From Bacteroidota bacterium (GTDB lineage Bacteria > Bacteroidota > Bacteroidia > Cytophagales > Spirosomataceae), in the NCBI GenBank assembly GCA_020161355.1, contig JAIUOF010000008.1:182179-246178 (forward strand): a DNA stretch of 64,000 bases, written 5' to 3'. How positions within the stretch are numbered: position 1 is the stretch's first letter; every line of letters starts with the position of its first letter. A model generated the notes under the pieces. The model was not told the origin of the DNA. It saw only the letters and a list, made by a program, of their open reading frames with translations, and did not search any database. Position numbers and translations under genes: made by a program. This document shows positions 8,228-16,954 of this stretch, one piece after another.

Positions 8228-10570
8228 TCACTCTACCACAACTTTCCCTTCCAACCTAATATCCGCCGAACTAGCACCTAACATCACTTTAAATGCACCA
8301 GGTTCAACGACTTTTTGCATGTTTATATTTACCAATGATAAATCATCGGAAGTAATATCGAAAGTCACTGTTTTTTCATCACCTGGTTTTAGCATGATTT
8401 TCTTAAAATGTTTTAACTGTTTTACCGGTTGCACGACCGATGCCACTTCATCCCTCAGGTAAAGTTGCACCACTTCTTTACCGGCTACTTTTCCGGTGTT
8501 TTTAACTTTGCATGAAATCTCGAAGCTCTCTTTTTCTTTTTTGTTTATTACCAAATCAGAATATTGGAAAGTGGTATAACTTAAACCATATCCAAAAGTG
8601 TATAGCGGCAGCTGGTTCATTTCGACGTATTCATGGCCAATCGGGGTCTTTTTGTTGTAATACACAGGCAATTGACCCACATTTTTTGGTACTGAAATCG
8701 GCATTTTCCCCGAAGGATTCACATCACCTGTTAATACATCGGCTATGGCATTACCCCCTTCCTGGCCAGGATACCAGGCACAAAGCAGGGCATTGGCGTT
8801 TTGTGCAGCCCAGTTCATTTCCAGCGGTCTGCCCTGAATGTAAACTACAATCATAGGTTTCCCTGTGGCTTTGATCGCTTCGAGCAATTTTTGCTGTTTC
8901 CCCAATAAGCTCAAGGATGCCCTGTCGTAACCTTCGCCACTCTCCATGTCACTGATGGCAGTATTTGAAGTTACTGCAGCCCCGGTTTCGATGTATTTGG
9001 TTTTAAAATCACGGGCACTTGAGCCACCTACCACCACTATAACTACTTCAGCATTATGGGCGGCTTTTACTGCAGCCGGTAGGTTTACATTTTTTTCATC
9101 CCTTATCGCACAGCCTTTTATATATTCTACTTTGGCTTTCGGATATTTCGCTTTAATACCTTCCAAAACCGTCACAATATTGCTTTCCTCCTGCGGAGCG
9201 GTGTAGTCGCCGAGTTGATTGTAAATATTGTCGGCGTTAGGCCCGATTACAGCAATTTTCCTGAGGTCTTTAGAAAGTGGAAGAATGCCCTTTTTGTTTT
9301 CCAACAAAACGATTGACTCTGCCGCAACTTCTTTTGCAAGCTTAATATGCTCAGTATTTCTAACTTCCTTTTTTGCAGTTTCAGGTTTTACAAAAGGGTT
9401 TTCAAAAAGTCCCATTTCAAATTTTAATTTCAGAACCCGTGCCACGGCAGCATCCAGCGTTGCCATGCTCACTTTGCCTTCTTCTACTGATTTTTTGAGT
9501 GCAGCGAAGCCACTGGCACCCAGGTCAACATCTACACCGGCATTGAGAGAGATTTCTCCAGCTTCTTTGAGGTTTTTTGCCACATGATGACTGCCTTCGA
9601 GGCCGTTGATGCTAAAAAGATCAGACACCACAAAGCCCCTGAAATTCCAGGATTTTTTCAGAAGTTCATTGTAAAGATGTCCATTGGCAGTATTGGGTAT
9701 GCCGTCTATGGAGTTGTAGGCGGTCATAATCGACAAAGCCCCGGCTTTTACAGTGGCTTCAAACGGCGGCAGGAAAACCTGTGAAAGTTCACGCTGACCG
9801 ATTACGCTCGGGTTGCCATTGTGTCCACCTTCCGGGATACCATAAGCGATAAAATGCTTGAGCGTAGAAACTACCCCAAAAGGATTACCCAGATTGCCAG
9901 CCCCGCCACCTTTCACTACTGCAACACCTATGGCAGCAGTAAGCACCGGATCTTCACCAAAACTTTCCTCTACACGCGACCAGCGTGGCTCACGCGAAAG
10001 GTCCATCACCGGCCCATAGCTAATGTGACCACCTTGAAGTCTTAGCTCTTTAGCCATGGCTGCTGAGGCTTTTTCCACCAGGTCGGGATTCCAGCTGGAG
10101 GCCAACCCTATGCCCGTCGGAAATATAGTAGTGCCAATGGCCATGTGCCCGTGAGGCGATTCTTCGGCCAGAAAAAGCGGAATACCCAAACGGGTGTTTT
10201 CCATCACATATTTTTGCAGAGCATTGCCAGCTTTGGCTGCCAGCTCGGGGTTGAGGCCGTTTTCAAGAGTTTTTTTGGTCCAGGGGTCTGCCCGATATAC
10301 GCCCCAAAACATGCCTATGTGTTTGGTATCTACCAGGTTTTTGAAGGTGGCAGAAATAGCTACCTCATTGCCGTTTTTCTCATACATTTCCCAGCCCATG
10401 GGGCACAGCAATTGACCCACTTTTTCGTCAATAGTCATGCGGTTTATTAAATCCTGCGTTCTTTGTTCAACAGAGAGTTTTGGATTTTTATAATCGGGTA
10501 GAGTTTGGGCAAAAACCTGTGTAAAAACCGAAACCAGAAAAAGTATGCTAAGAGAAATTTTGCGGTTCAT
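8228..10570 (-). CDS. bglX: Glycoside hydrolase family 3, periplasmic beta-glucosidase (BglX-like)
   Basis: This exported enzyme of about 780 residues hydrolyses beta-linked glucosides or related glycosides; the exact sugar is not clear from sequence. It has a signal peptide (MNRKISLSILFLVSVFTQVFA), a GH3 N-domain, a GH3 C-domain with GGSSARDFK, and a C-terminal fibronectin III-like domain. The nucleophile is predicted to be Asp near residue 317 in GFVVSDLFSING, where many relatives have SDW. The start is ATG at 10570; a TTG two codons upstream is less likely. A TATTTTTG promoter box lies 21 bases before the ATG. Confidence 0.92.
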   Translation of the reverse strand: MNRKISLSILFLVSVFTQVFAQTLPDYKNPKLSVEQRTQDLINRMTIDEKVGQLLCPMGWEMYEKNGNEVAISATFKNLVDTKHIGMFWGVYRADPWTKKTLENGLNPELAAKAGNALQKYVMENTRLGIPLFLAEESPHGHMAIGTTIFPTGIGLASSWNPDLVEKASAAMAKELRLQGGHISYGPVMDLSREPRWSRVEESFGEDPVLTAAIGVAVVKGGGAGNLGNPFGVVSTLKHFIAYGIPEGGHNGNPSVIGQRELSQVFLPPFEATVKAGALSIMTAYNSIDGIPNTANGHLYNELLKKSWNFRGFVVSDLFSINGLEGSHHVAKNLKEAGEISLNAGVDVDLGASGFAALKKSVEEGKVSMATLDAAVARVLKLKFEMGLFENPFVKPETAKKEVRNTEHIKLAKEVAAESIVLLENKKGILPLSKDLRKIAVIGPNADNIYNQLGDYTAPQEESNIVTVLEGIKAKYPKAKVEYIKGCAIRDEKNVNLPAAVKAAHNAEVVIVVVGGSSARDFKTKYIETGAAVTSNTAISDMESGEGYDRASLSLLGKQQKLLEAIKATGKPMIVVYIQGRPLEMNWAAQNANALLCAWYPGQEGGNAIADVLTGDVNPSGKMPISVPKNVGQLPVYYNKKTPIGHEYVEMNQLPLYTFGYGLSYTTFQYSDLVINKKEKESFEISCKVKNTGKVAGKEVVQLYLRDEVASVVQPVKQLKHFKKIMLKPGDEKTVTFDITSDDLSLVNINMQKVVEPGAFKVMLGASSADIRLEGKVVVE

Positions 10571-10591
10571 GAGCAATTATTAAAATTTTTT

Positions 10592-10599
10592 CAAAAATA
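10592..10599 (-). promoter_or_regulatory. -7 box of the GH3 gene
   Basis: TATTTTTG fits TAnnTTTG on the minus strand. The box and its leader are nearly identical to those of the ATP-grasp gene (15933-15961). Confidence 0.5.
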
Positions 10600-10659
10600 G
10601 GGGATGGGGATAATTTAGCTCAAATTTCTTGTTTTTTATTTTCTAATTCCAATTCTAAA

Positions 10660-10667
10660 TATATTTG
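10660..10667 (+). promoter_or_regulatory. -7 box of the AbiH gene
   Basis: TATATTTG fits TAnnTTTG and lies 18 bases before the ATG at 10686. It contains the TTG that would otherwise be taken as an upstream start codon, which supports the ATG start. Confidence 0.55.
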
Positions 10668-10685
10668 TACAAAAACACAATTAGG

Positions 10686-11627
10686 ATGGGAAACGGTAAA
10701 CTTACTTTGGTAATAGGCAATGGATTTGATTTGAATTTGGGACTAAAAACTTCCTATACAGATTTTCTAAAGTCAAATTTCTTTACTGAAAATATAGATA
10801 AACATGTATCGGATGTTTATGACTCTATTTTCAAATACCTTTTTGACTTTAGTGTTTCCAAACAAATGAATTGGATTGATATTGAGAACCTTTTCAAGTC
10901 ATATTATCAACAATTATATGTAAAAAACCATGGGAAAATAGAAAATTTATATTTGGAGTTTAATTTTTTTGTCCAGGCTTTAAGAAAGTATCTTATAGAA
11001 CAAAAAATAGAAAATATTTCTGACTCAGAAATTGAAGACTCTTTTGCTTATTTTGTTCTTCAACAAGCAATTGGCGAAGACCCAAATTTAACGATTATAA
11101 ATTTCAACTACACCGACTCAGTTGAGTATATTTTGATTAATAAGCTAGGTAAAAATGAAGATTTTATAAAGAACAATGTTATCCATGTACATGGAACATT
11201 AAAGAATAATAACATAATTGTTGGTGTTGATGAATCATTTGAAACTACGGTTGAAAATAATTTTATTAGGAAGTTTTCAAACGTAAAATATATAAATACT
11301 GATGTCGATGAAATTCTAGAAAATTCGAATATTATTGGATTCTTTGGACACTCTTTTGGAGAAACAGATCACTCCTATTTTGAATCATTTTTTTTAAAAT
11401 ATTCTGATAAAAAAAACTTCGAATATTTTAACGAGAAGGGAATTATTATATTTTATTATGGTGAGATAGATTGGTATTATAAAGATTTTCAATTAATGAA
11501 ACTTACAAATAAAAGATTTAAAGGTTTGATGGATGCTAATAAATTTCAAAAAATTGATGTCTCAAAAAATGATAAATCCTTTTCTCCATTCAATATCAAG
11601 TTCGAAAACTATTTTCAAATTAGGTAA
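10686..11627 (+). CDS. AbiH-type abortive infection protein
   Basis: This 313-residue protein belongs to the bacteriophage abortive infection AbiH family. The first block, LTLVIGNGFDLNLGLKTSY, is the family signature. It is followed by IINFNYTDSVEYI, VIHVHGTLKNNNIIVG and IIGFFGHSFGETDHSYFE, in the usual order. These blocks resemble a nucleotide-binding SIR2-like core, which is an inference. The gene is clearly more AT-rich than the GH3 and Hsp70 genes beside it, which suggests transfer. It seems to be transcribed alone. The trigger and toxic activity of AbiH proteins are not established. Confidence 0.85.
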   Translation: MGNGKLTLVIGNGFDLNLGLKTSYTDFLKSNFFTENIDKHVSDVYDSIFKYLFDFSVSKQMNWIDIENLFKSYYQQLYVKNHGKIENLYLEFNFFVQALRKYLIEQKIENISDSEIEDSFAYFVLQQAIGEDPNLTIINFNYTDSVEYILINKLGKNEDFIKNNVIHVHGTLKNNNIIVGVDESFETTVENNFIRKFSNVKYINTDVDEILENSNIIGFFGHSFGETDHSYFESFFLKYSDKKNFEYFNEKGIIIFYYGEIDWYYKDFQLMKLTNKRFKGLMDANKFQKIDVSKNDKSFSPFNIKFENYFQIR

Positions 11628-11648
11628 TACTTAAATAGTCATTAAGTC

Positions 11649-11656
11649 TATCTTTG
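11649..11656 (+). promoter_or_regulatory. -7 box of the Hsp70-like gene
   Basis: TATCTTTG fits TAnnTTTG and lies 33 bases before the ATG at 11690, in the short gap after AbiH. It suggests the Hsp70-like gene has its own promoter. No good TTTG box was found at the expected distance upstream. Confidence 0.5.
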
Positions 11657-11689
11657 TCCTCCCAAATCGGGCAGGAATCTTTTCAGAGC

Positions 11690-12961
11690 ATGCAGAAATA
11701 TATTTACGGGGTTGATTTTGGTACTTCCAATTCGGCATTGGCCATACTTGACCTCGAATCCAAACAGGTCGTTAAGCTTTTTACCATACCTTCATTATTG
11801 TTTTTTAAGGAGCCCAAAGTCCGGGGCGAAATAACCCAAATAGCCGTGGGTACCGAGGCCATTGAGCTTTATGTGAAAAACCGAATGGATGGCCGCTTTA
11901 TGAAGTCCATCAAAAAAGTGCTGCCCAACAAGAGCTTTATCGATACCCGCATCGGAGCCAAACTTTACAAAGCCGAGGATCTGGTGGCATTGATTCTAAA
12001 AAAATTGAAGACCATGGCTGATGAATATGTGGGTCAGGAAGTAAAAACGGCAGTAATGGGTCGCCCGGTGGTATTTGATGAAAACCCTGAGCGTGATGCA
12101 TTGGCCCAAAATAGGTTAGAAAAATCGGCCCGATTGGTGGGTTTTGAGGAAATACACTTTCAGTTTGAGCCCGTGGGGGCAGCGTATGCTTACGAACGGG
12201 AGTCAGTGAGCCATCAATTGGTTTTAGTGGCCGATTTTGGAGGAGGGACTTCTGATTTTTCTTTGATGAAACTCAACCCCGGAGCCGAGGAGCTAAGTGA
12301 CCGCAGAAAAGATATGATCGGGCAGGGCGGGATTTATATCGGGGGCGACAGTTTTGACTCCGACATTATGTGGCACAAGGGTACGCCGCATTTTGGGAGA
12401 GGCGTGAAAGAGGAATTCACGCCGGGCAAGCCTCTTGATTTGCCACTTTCCTATTTTCAAAATATCTGTTCATGGGAGAAAATGAACTTTCTCGATACAC
12501 TTAGGATGAAACTCAGCATCCAGAAATCTTATAATTTTTCAGGTAAAGATTTCAGGGTCAGAAATCTGCAAATATTGATTGAGGAAAACCTGGGCTACTC
12601 GCTTTTCAAAGAAATAGAAAAAGCAAAAATCAATATTTCGAATGAGCCGGTTACCGATTTTAGGTTTGAGCAAAGCGGCATAGTGTTAAATGAGACAATT
12701 GAGTACCAAGAATTTTCTGAAACCATAATTTCTGAAAATCTTCAAAAAATTATGAATTATCTGGAGGGTTTTCTGAAAGATAAAAATATTAATCCAAAGA
12801 ATATTGATGCTGTCTTTATGACAGGCGGGACGTCATTACTTAAAACACTTCATGACGCCTTTGCCGATAAATTTGGAAAGGACAAACTTAAATCTGGAGA
12901 TAATTTCCACTCAGTGGCTAACGGGCTGGCGTATAGTTATTGGGGTTTTGTGAAAAACTAA
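11690..12961 (+). CDS. Hsp70-family protein (YegD-like)
   Basis: The product has about 423 residues and consists of an actin/Hsp70-type ATPase domain without the substrate-binding domain of DnaK, as in E. coli YegD. Phosphate-binding blocks are YGVDFGTSNSALAI at the N terminus and VLVADFGGGTSDFSLM near residue 183. An adenosine-type motif VFMTGGTSLLKTL lies near residue 380. The function of this subfamily is not established. It starts at ATG 11690, because an upstream TTG lies inside the -7 box. It converges with the nucleosidase gene, only two bases separating the two stop codons. Confidence 0.85.
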   Translation: MQKYIYGVDFGTSNSALAILDLESKQVVKLFTIPSLLFFKEPKVRGEITQIAVGTEAIELYVKNRMDGRFMKSIKKVLPNKSFIDTRIGAKLYKAEDLVALILKKLKTMADEYVGQEVKTAVMGRPVVFDENPERDALAQNRLEKSARLVGFEEIHFQFEPVGAAYAYERESVSHQLVLVADFGGGTSDFSLMKLNPGAEELSDRRKDMIGQGGIYIGGDSFDSDIMWHKGTPHFGRGVKEEFTPGKPLDLPLSYFQNICSWEKMNFLDTLRMKLSIQKSYNFSGKDFRVRNLQILIEENLGYSLFKEIEKAKINISNEPVTDFRFEQSGIVLNETIEYQEFSETIISENLQKIMNYLEGFLKDKNINPKNIDAVFMTGGTSLLKTLHDAFADKFGKDKLKSGDNFHSVANGLAYSYWGFVKN

Positions 12962-12963
12962 AA

Positions 12964-13749
12964 TCACTCCCCCAAAATCCTCAAAACCAATCTGATAGCG
13001 TTTTCGGCGGCGGGTTTTACGAAGGTTCGGAAATCTACACTGGCGTTGTTGTTGGCGTTGTCGGAGCAGGATCTGATAATCAGGAATTTAACGCCCCTTT
13101 GATAGGCAATTTGGGCCACTGCTGTACCTTCCATTTCGGTGGCAAGTGCATGGTGTTTTTGATAAAGTTCAGTGGCTTTTTCATGACTCGACACAAATGC
13201 ATCGCCGGTTGCAATTTTACCTTTAAAAATTTGTGGCAAATGGCCTTCGATGGATTGAAATTTCACAAAAGAAGCTTCTGATATCGCTTTTTTGGTCAAA
13301 ATAGTATCGCAAGCAAATGCAAATGGGTTGGGTTTACCTTCGGATATGTTTCTGGTAGACCAGCTTACCACTTTATTGTCAGGAAGATATCTCACATAAT
13401 CATGATGAAAAACCGAATCGGCTATCACAATGTCGCCCGGCCGGGCATCGGGGTGCAGTCCGCCAGCCACCCCGGTAAAGATTATTTTTTCTATCGGATA
13501 TTTTTCCAGCAAAAGTGCTGTGGAATAAGCCGCATTTACCTTCCCAATCCCACCTTTCATTACCACTACTCTTTGACCTTCGATTTTGCCTTCATAGAAA
13601 GTGAGATCGTAATGAGTTTTCACTTTCATTTTCTGCATATTTTCTTTCAAAAGCTCAATCTCCTCGGGCATAGCTCCGATGATGGCAATCTTTTGTGCAG
13701 CAATTTTCAAACTTAAAAAAAGGATTATAAATAAGATTCTTACAGACAT
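12964..13749 (-). CDS. Exported MTA/SAH nucleosidase-like phosphorylase superfamily protein
   Basis: This 261-residue nucleoside phosphorylase-fold protein resembles 5'-methylthioadenosine/S-adenosylhomocysteine nucleosidase (MtnN/Pfs), which releases adenine from MTA or SAH. Typical blocks are KIAIIGAMPEEIELLK, FTGVAGGLHP, TEMEGTAVAQIA and LIIRSCSDNANN. Unlike cytosolic MtnN, the IGAMPEE block is preceded by a hydrophobic leader (MSVRILFIILFLSLKIAAQ) that looks like a signal peptide, so the protein may act in the periplasm. Its start overlaps the 3' end of the purine permease gene by 10 bases. Substrate is inferred from family only. Confidence 0.85.
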   Translation of the reverse strand: MSVRILFIILFLSLKIAAQKIAIIGAMPEEIELLKENMQKMKVKTHYDLTFYEGKIEGQRVVVMKGGIGKVNAAYSTALLLEKYPIEKIIFTGVAGGLHPDARPGDIVIADSVFHHDYVRYLPDNKVVSWSTRNISEGKPNPFAFACDTILTKKAISEASFVKFQSIEGHLPQIFKGKIATGDAFVSSHEKATELYQKHHALATEMEGTAVAQIAYQRGVKFLIIRSCSDNANNNASVDFRTFVKPAAENAIRLVLRILGE

Positions 13750-15032
13750 AAAGCAATGATTGATAAGATGTTGATCATGATTAAAACCGGAGAAACTTCT
13801 TTTGTTTTACCCAAAAGTATTTTAATAAGGGTATAACTCAAAAGACCAAAAACTATCCCCTGCGTGATACTGTAGCTAAATGGAATAAAACTCAAAGCTA
13901 TAAATGCCGGCAAGGATTCCTCCAGGTTGTGCCATTTGATATCTTTTACGGGCTCCATCATAAAAGCACCTACCAAAACCAAGGCAATTGAGCTGGCGGT
14001 AGCCGGAACAAGCGAAACCAAAGGTGACAAAAACATGAGCGGTAAAAACAAAAATGCGGCCACGATGGCCGTTTGTCCGGTACGACCTCCTTGTTGGATT
14101 CCTACCGCTGATTCTATGTACGCCGTTCCCGGACTGCTACCTGTAAGCCCCGCAATCAGTGTAGAGAATGCATCGGTCATGAGTGATTGTCTCAGATTTC
14201 TTGGATTACCATTGTCATCTTTGAGATCAGCAGCTTCGGTTAGCCCGACCAGAGTTGAAATGCCGTCAAACATATCAGTAAATGCAAAAGCAAAAATGAT
14301 CGGGATGTAACTAAATTTCAGGCTACCGATGAAATCTGCCTGAAAAACCAGACTGAAATCAGGCCAGGCAAATAGCCCTGTATAATTGACCAGCGTCGGG
14401 TCTCCAAAATTTACAGCTGAGGCATCACCCCACCAACGGCCAATAGGGATACATAGCAGAGTAGTGAGAGCTATGCCGGCAATAAGAGCACCTGACTGTT
14501 TCTTTACTACCAAAATAGCCGTAACAAATAAACCCACAAAAAATGTGATGCTTAATGGGTCTTTTAAACTTCTCAAACCCACCAATGTTGCCGGATTATC
14601 CACTACAATATGGGCATTTTGTAATCCCACAAAACAAATAAACAGGCCGATACCTACTGAAACGCCCTTTCTTACGTTATCAGGTATGGCTTTCAAAACA
14701 GCTTCCCTAAAGTTAAATGCAGAAATAAGCATGAAAAACACGCCCGCCCAGAAAACAGCACCCAATGCTTCCTGATAAGTGAGACCCATGTATTTTACTG
14801 CTGTGAAGGTAAAGAAGGCATTCATTCCCATGCCCGGAGCCACAATTATGGGGTTTTTGGCATACCAGCCCATCATGAGGCTACCCAAAAACGAAACCAG
14901 CACTGTGGAGGTTACCACTGCACCGAAGGGCATTCCGGCCTGAGATAAAATGGCGGGATTCACAGCAACAATATATACCGTTGCCAGAAAAGAAGACGTG
15001 CCGGCAAGGACTTCAGTTTTTATTAGTTTCAT
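13740..15032 (-). CDS. NCS2-family purine permease (AzgA-like)
   Basis: This 430-residue membrane transporter of the nucleobase:cation symporter-2/AzgA group carries adenine, guanine or hypoxanthine in known relatives. It has many hydrophobic segments. Family blocks are the N-terminal AGTSSFLATVYIVAVNPAIL, PGMGMNAFFTF near residue 70, FTDMFDGISTLVGL near residue 250 and GLTGSSPGTAYIESA near residue 300. It is translationally coupled to the downstream exported nucleosidase. This suggests a salvage pair, the nucleosidase releasing a base outside the inner membrane and the permease importing it. Confidence 0.88.
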   Translation of the reverse strand: MKLIKTEVLAGTSSFLATVYIVAVNPAILSQAGMPFGAVVTSTVLVSFLGSLMMGWYAKNPIIVAPGMGMNAFFTFTAVKYMGLTYQEALGAVFWAGVFFMLISAFNFREAVLKAIPDNVRKGVSVGIGLFICFVGLQNAHIVVDNPATLVGLRSLKDPLSITFFVGLFVTAILVVKKQSGALIAGIALTTLLCIPIGRWWGDASAVNFGDPTLVNYTGLFAWPDFSLVFQADFIGSLKFSYIPIIFAFAFTDMFDGISTLVGLTEAADLKDDNGNPRNLRQSLMTDAFSTLIAGLTGSSPGTAYIESAVGIQQGGRTGQTAIVAAFLFLPLMFLSPLVSLVPATASSIALVLVGAFMMEPVKDIKWHNLEESLPAFIALSFIPFSYSITQGIVFGLLSYTLIKILLGKTKEVSPVLIMINILSIIALCL

Positions 15033-15083
15033 TAAAGTAATTTTATAGGTCGGTAAAAGAAAATTTAAGATGAATATAAATTT

Positions 15084-15932
15084 TTAAAATTTAATCATTT
15101 CCACGGCCTTTTCGCAAAAGAGTGCAACTTTTTCAGGGAAAAAATCGAAATATAGGTCAGGTTCCAGCATCTCTATTTCCATGATGTGAAATTTGCCTCC
15201 CAACTTTACACCATCGATACGACCAAAAAGAAACTCATCTCCGAAGATTTTAAAAACAGGGTTGAGTTCATCCAATAATTCCTGAGAGGGTAAATAGGGG
15301 AGGTATATCCCGCCAAACTGCTTTTGCACTCTAAAATCTCCGTCTGTAGGTCTTTTGATGATAGCATGCGAATATTCATTTCCAAAAAATATCATTGAAA
15401 TCTCGCCTTCTGTCTGTATTTCAGGCAAAAAAGGTTGCAAAAGCCAGTCTCCATCACTGGTTTTTGACCTGATATTCTCAGAATTTAAATCTTTCCTGGT
15501 AAGGATTTCGGTTTTGTAAGAGCCTGCCGAAACAGCCGGCTTCAAAACCATTTTTTGATATTTCAATAAATCATCATCAGATATTTTAGAATTAGAATTC
15601 AAAAATATTGTTGGAATAACCCTGAATCCTATTTCGATGATTTCTTTCAGATAAAACTTATGACTGTTTTTTCTGATAATCTTCAAGTCATTGAGCACTT
15701 TTATTCCTGTGGCCTCCAGAGTATCCAGCCATTTAATAAACAGTGGGAATTTGGTATAATAATCCCAGGTATTTCTGATAATTACTGCATCATAACTTTC
15801 CCAAATATTTTCGGGGTCATCCCAGATAGCTGGTACGGCTTCAATTTTATATTTTGAAAACTCGGGGATTAATTTTTTGTCAGAATCTGACATATCAGGA
15901 AGGCGTGCACACGTAGCCAGGGCAATCTTCAT
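15084..15932 (-). CDS. ATP-grasp domain protein of unknown substrate
   Basis: This 282-residue protein has an N-terminal pre-ATP-grasp part (IALATCARLPDMSDSDK and YDAVIIRNTWDYY). An ATP-grasp core follows, with lysines in KMVLKPAVSAGSYKTE, the motif LLQPFLPEIQTEGEISMIFF and a metal-binding end HIMEIEMLEPDLYFDF. The pattern resembles carboxylate-amine ligases of the glutathione synthetase/RimK/DcsG type, which join a carboxylate to an amine using ATP. The substrate cannot be told from sequence. It stands alone, 51 bases upstream of the purine permease gene. Its TATTTTTG promoter box and leader match those of the GH3 gene. Confidence 0.75.
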   Translation of the reverse strand: MKIALATCARLPDMSDSDKKLIPEFSKYKIEAVPAIWDDPENIWESYDAVIIRNTWDYYTKFPLFIKWLDTLEATGIKVLNDLKIIRKNSHKFYLKEIIEIGFRVIPTIFLNSNSKISDDDLLKYQKMVLKPAVSAGSYKTEILTRKDLNSENIRSKTSDGDWLLQPFLPEIQTEGEISMIFFGNEYSHAIIKRPTDGDFRVQKQFGGIYLPYLPSQELLDELNPVFKIFGDEFLFGRIDGVKLGGKFHIMEIEMLEPDLYFDFFPEKVALFCEKAVEMIKF

Positions 15933-15953
15933 GGGTAATTATTAAAATTTTTT

Positions 15954-15961
15954 CAAAAATA
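15954..15961 (-). promoter_or_regulatory. -7 box of the ATP-grasp gene
   Basis: TATTTTTG on the minus strand lies 21 bases before the ATG. The block from here to the start codon nearly repeats the GH3 leader at 10571-10599. Confidence 0.5.
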
Positions 15962-16006
15962 TTCCAAGAACTCCAAAAAATTACACTGAAAATCAGAATA
16001 ATAATA

Positions 16007-16014
16007 TAAATTTG
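16007..16014 (+). promoter_or_regulatory. -7 box of araR
   Basis: TAAATTTG fits TAnnTTTG, 25 bases before the araR ATG. The following TGTTA makes TTTGTGTTA, similar to the half-site of the operator upstream of the first GH51 gene. Autoregulation is possible but only a half-site is visible. Confidence 0.5.
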
Positions 16015-16039
16015 TGTTAATAAAAAGTAAACCCTTTCA

Positions 16040-16729
16040 ATGTTGTATCCTCCGGAGTCCAGAATAATGCTGGCAATTGACTGTTGCATTTTTGGTTTTG
16101 ATGGTGAAAATCTCAAGATTTTATTAATCAAAAGAAACTTTGAACCCGAAAAAGGAAAATGGTCATTGATGGGAGGATTTATGCGGACCAATGAAGATCT
16201 TGAAAACGGAGCTAAACGCATTTTGAATGAACTTACCGGTCTGGACAACGTGTATATGGAACAGCTTTTCAGTTATGGAAATGTTGACCGTGACCCTGTA
16301 GAGCGTACAGTATCTATTTGTTTTTTTGCCCTGATTAATATCAACGACCACGATCATGAGCTGGCTAAATCAAAAAATGGCTATTGGTTTTCGATGAAAG
16401 AAATGCCTGAGCTGATTTTTGACCACGGTGAAATGGTTGGCAAAGCCTTACAACAAATACAATACAAAGCGGCACTTCATCCGATAGGTTTTGAATTACT
16501 CCCCGAAAAATTTACTATTCCACAGCTTCAAAAACTTTATGAAGCGATTTATGATACCCCTTTGGATAGAAGAAATTTTAGCCGTAAAATCTTATCGACC
16601 GGATTGTTGAAAGATACCGGGGAAAAAAACGAAAATTCATCTACAAAAAAAGCCATTTTATATTCTTTAGAAAAAGATAAATATGAAAAGCAATTCAATG
16701 CTTTTCATTATTTTATGAGTATGAAATAA
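16040..16729 (+). CDS. araR: AraR, Nudix-type transcriptional regulator of arabinose genes
   Basis: This 229-residue regulator has an N-terminal Nudix-like domain (about 10-140) and a C-terminal winged-helix domain (about 150-229, RRNFSRKILSTGLL). Bacteroides AraR, a Nudix-type repressor released by arabinose, has this design and sits in the same gene neighbourhood. The Nudix box starts normally (GGFMRTNEDLENGAKR) but continues RILNELTGL instead of REUxEExG. The metal-binding glutamates are therefore missing, which fits a sensor rather than a hydrolase. It lies directly upstream of the arabinose operon in the same direction, with its own promoter box. Confidence 0.85.
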   Translation: MLYPPESRIMLAIDCCIFGFDGENLKILLIKRNFEPEKGKWSLMGGFMRTNEDLENGAKRILNELTGLDNVYMEQLFSYGNVDRDPVERTVSICFFALININDHDHELAKSKNGYWFSMKEMPELIFDHGEMVGKALQQIQYKAALHPIGFELLPEKFTIPQLQKLYEAIYDTPLDRRNFSRKILSTGLLKDTGEKNENSSTKKAILYSLEKDKYEKQFNAFHYFMSMK

Positions 16730-16907
16730 TGAATAAATCTATTCTCTCAATCCACAAATCCGGACTTAACGATCTGTTATCAGGGAGTTTATTTTTTTTA
16801 TTTTCTAGGAAAAGCTTAAAAAATCACAGATTTTGCACACAAAAAATTTCCTGATTGGGAGAATTCCTAAAATAAATCCAATTTAATGTGAAAAAAAGTA
16901 TTAGTAT

Positions 16908-16938
16908 ATTGTGTAATTAAAAAAAATAAATAAATTTG
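16908..16938 (+). promoter_or_regulatory. Promoter of the arabinose operon
   Basis: ATTG (16908-16911), 19 bases, then TAAATTTG (16931-16938) match the Bacteroidota pattern TTTG-N19-21-TAnnTTTG apart from the first base of the -33 box. The predicted transcript starts about 40 bases before the GTG start at 16987. Confidence 0.6.
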
Positions 16939-16954
16939 TGTCAAAATAACACAA
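16936..16954 (+). promoter_or_regulatory. Likely AraR operator
   Basis: The palindrome TTGTGTCAAAATAACACAA has perfect 6-base arms. It covers the end of the -7 box and the predicted start point. A further TTGTGT at 16909-16914 overlaps the -33 box. The position fits repression by the adjacent AraR; binding is inferred, not shown. Confidence 0.55.

Noticed and set aside
10665..10685. TTG start for AbiH giving seven more residues
   Set aside because: The TTG lies inside the TATATTTG promoter box. The same trap occurs at 11654 (Hsp70-like), 16936 (first GH51 gene) and 36266 (smpB).
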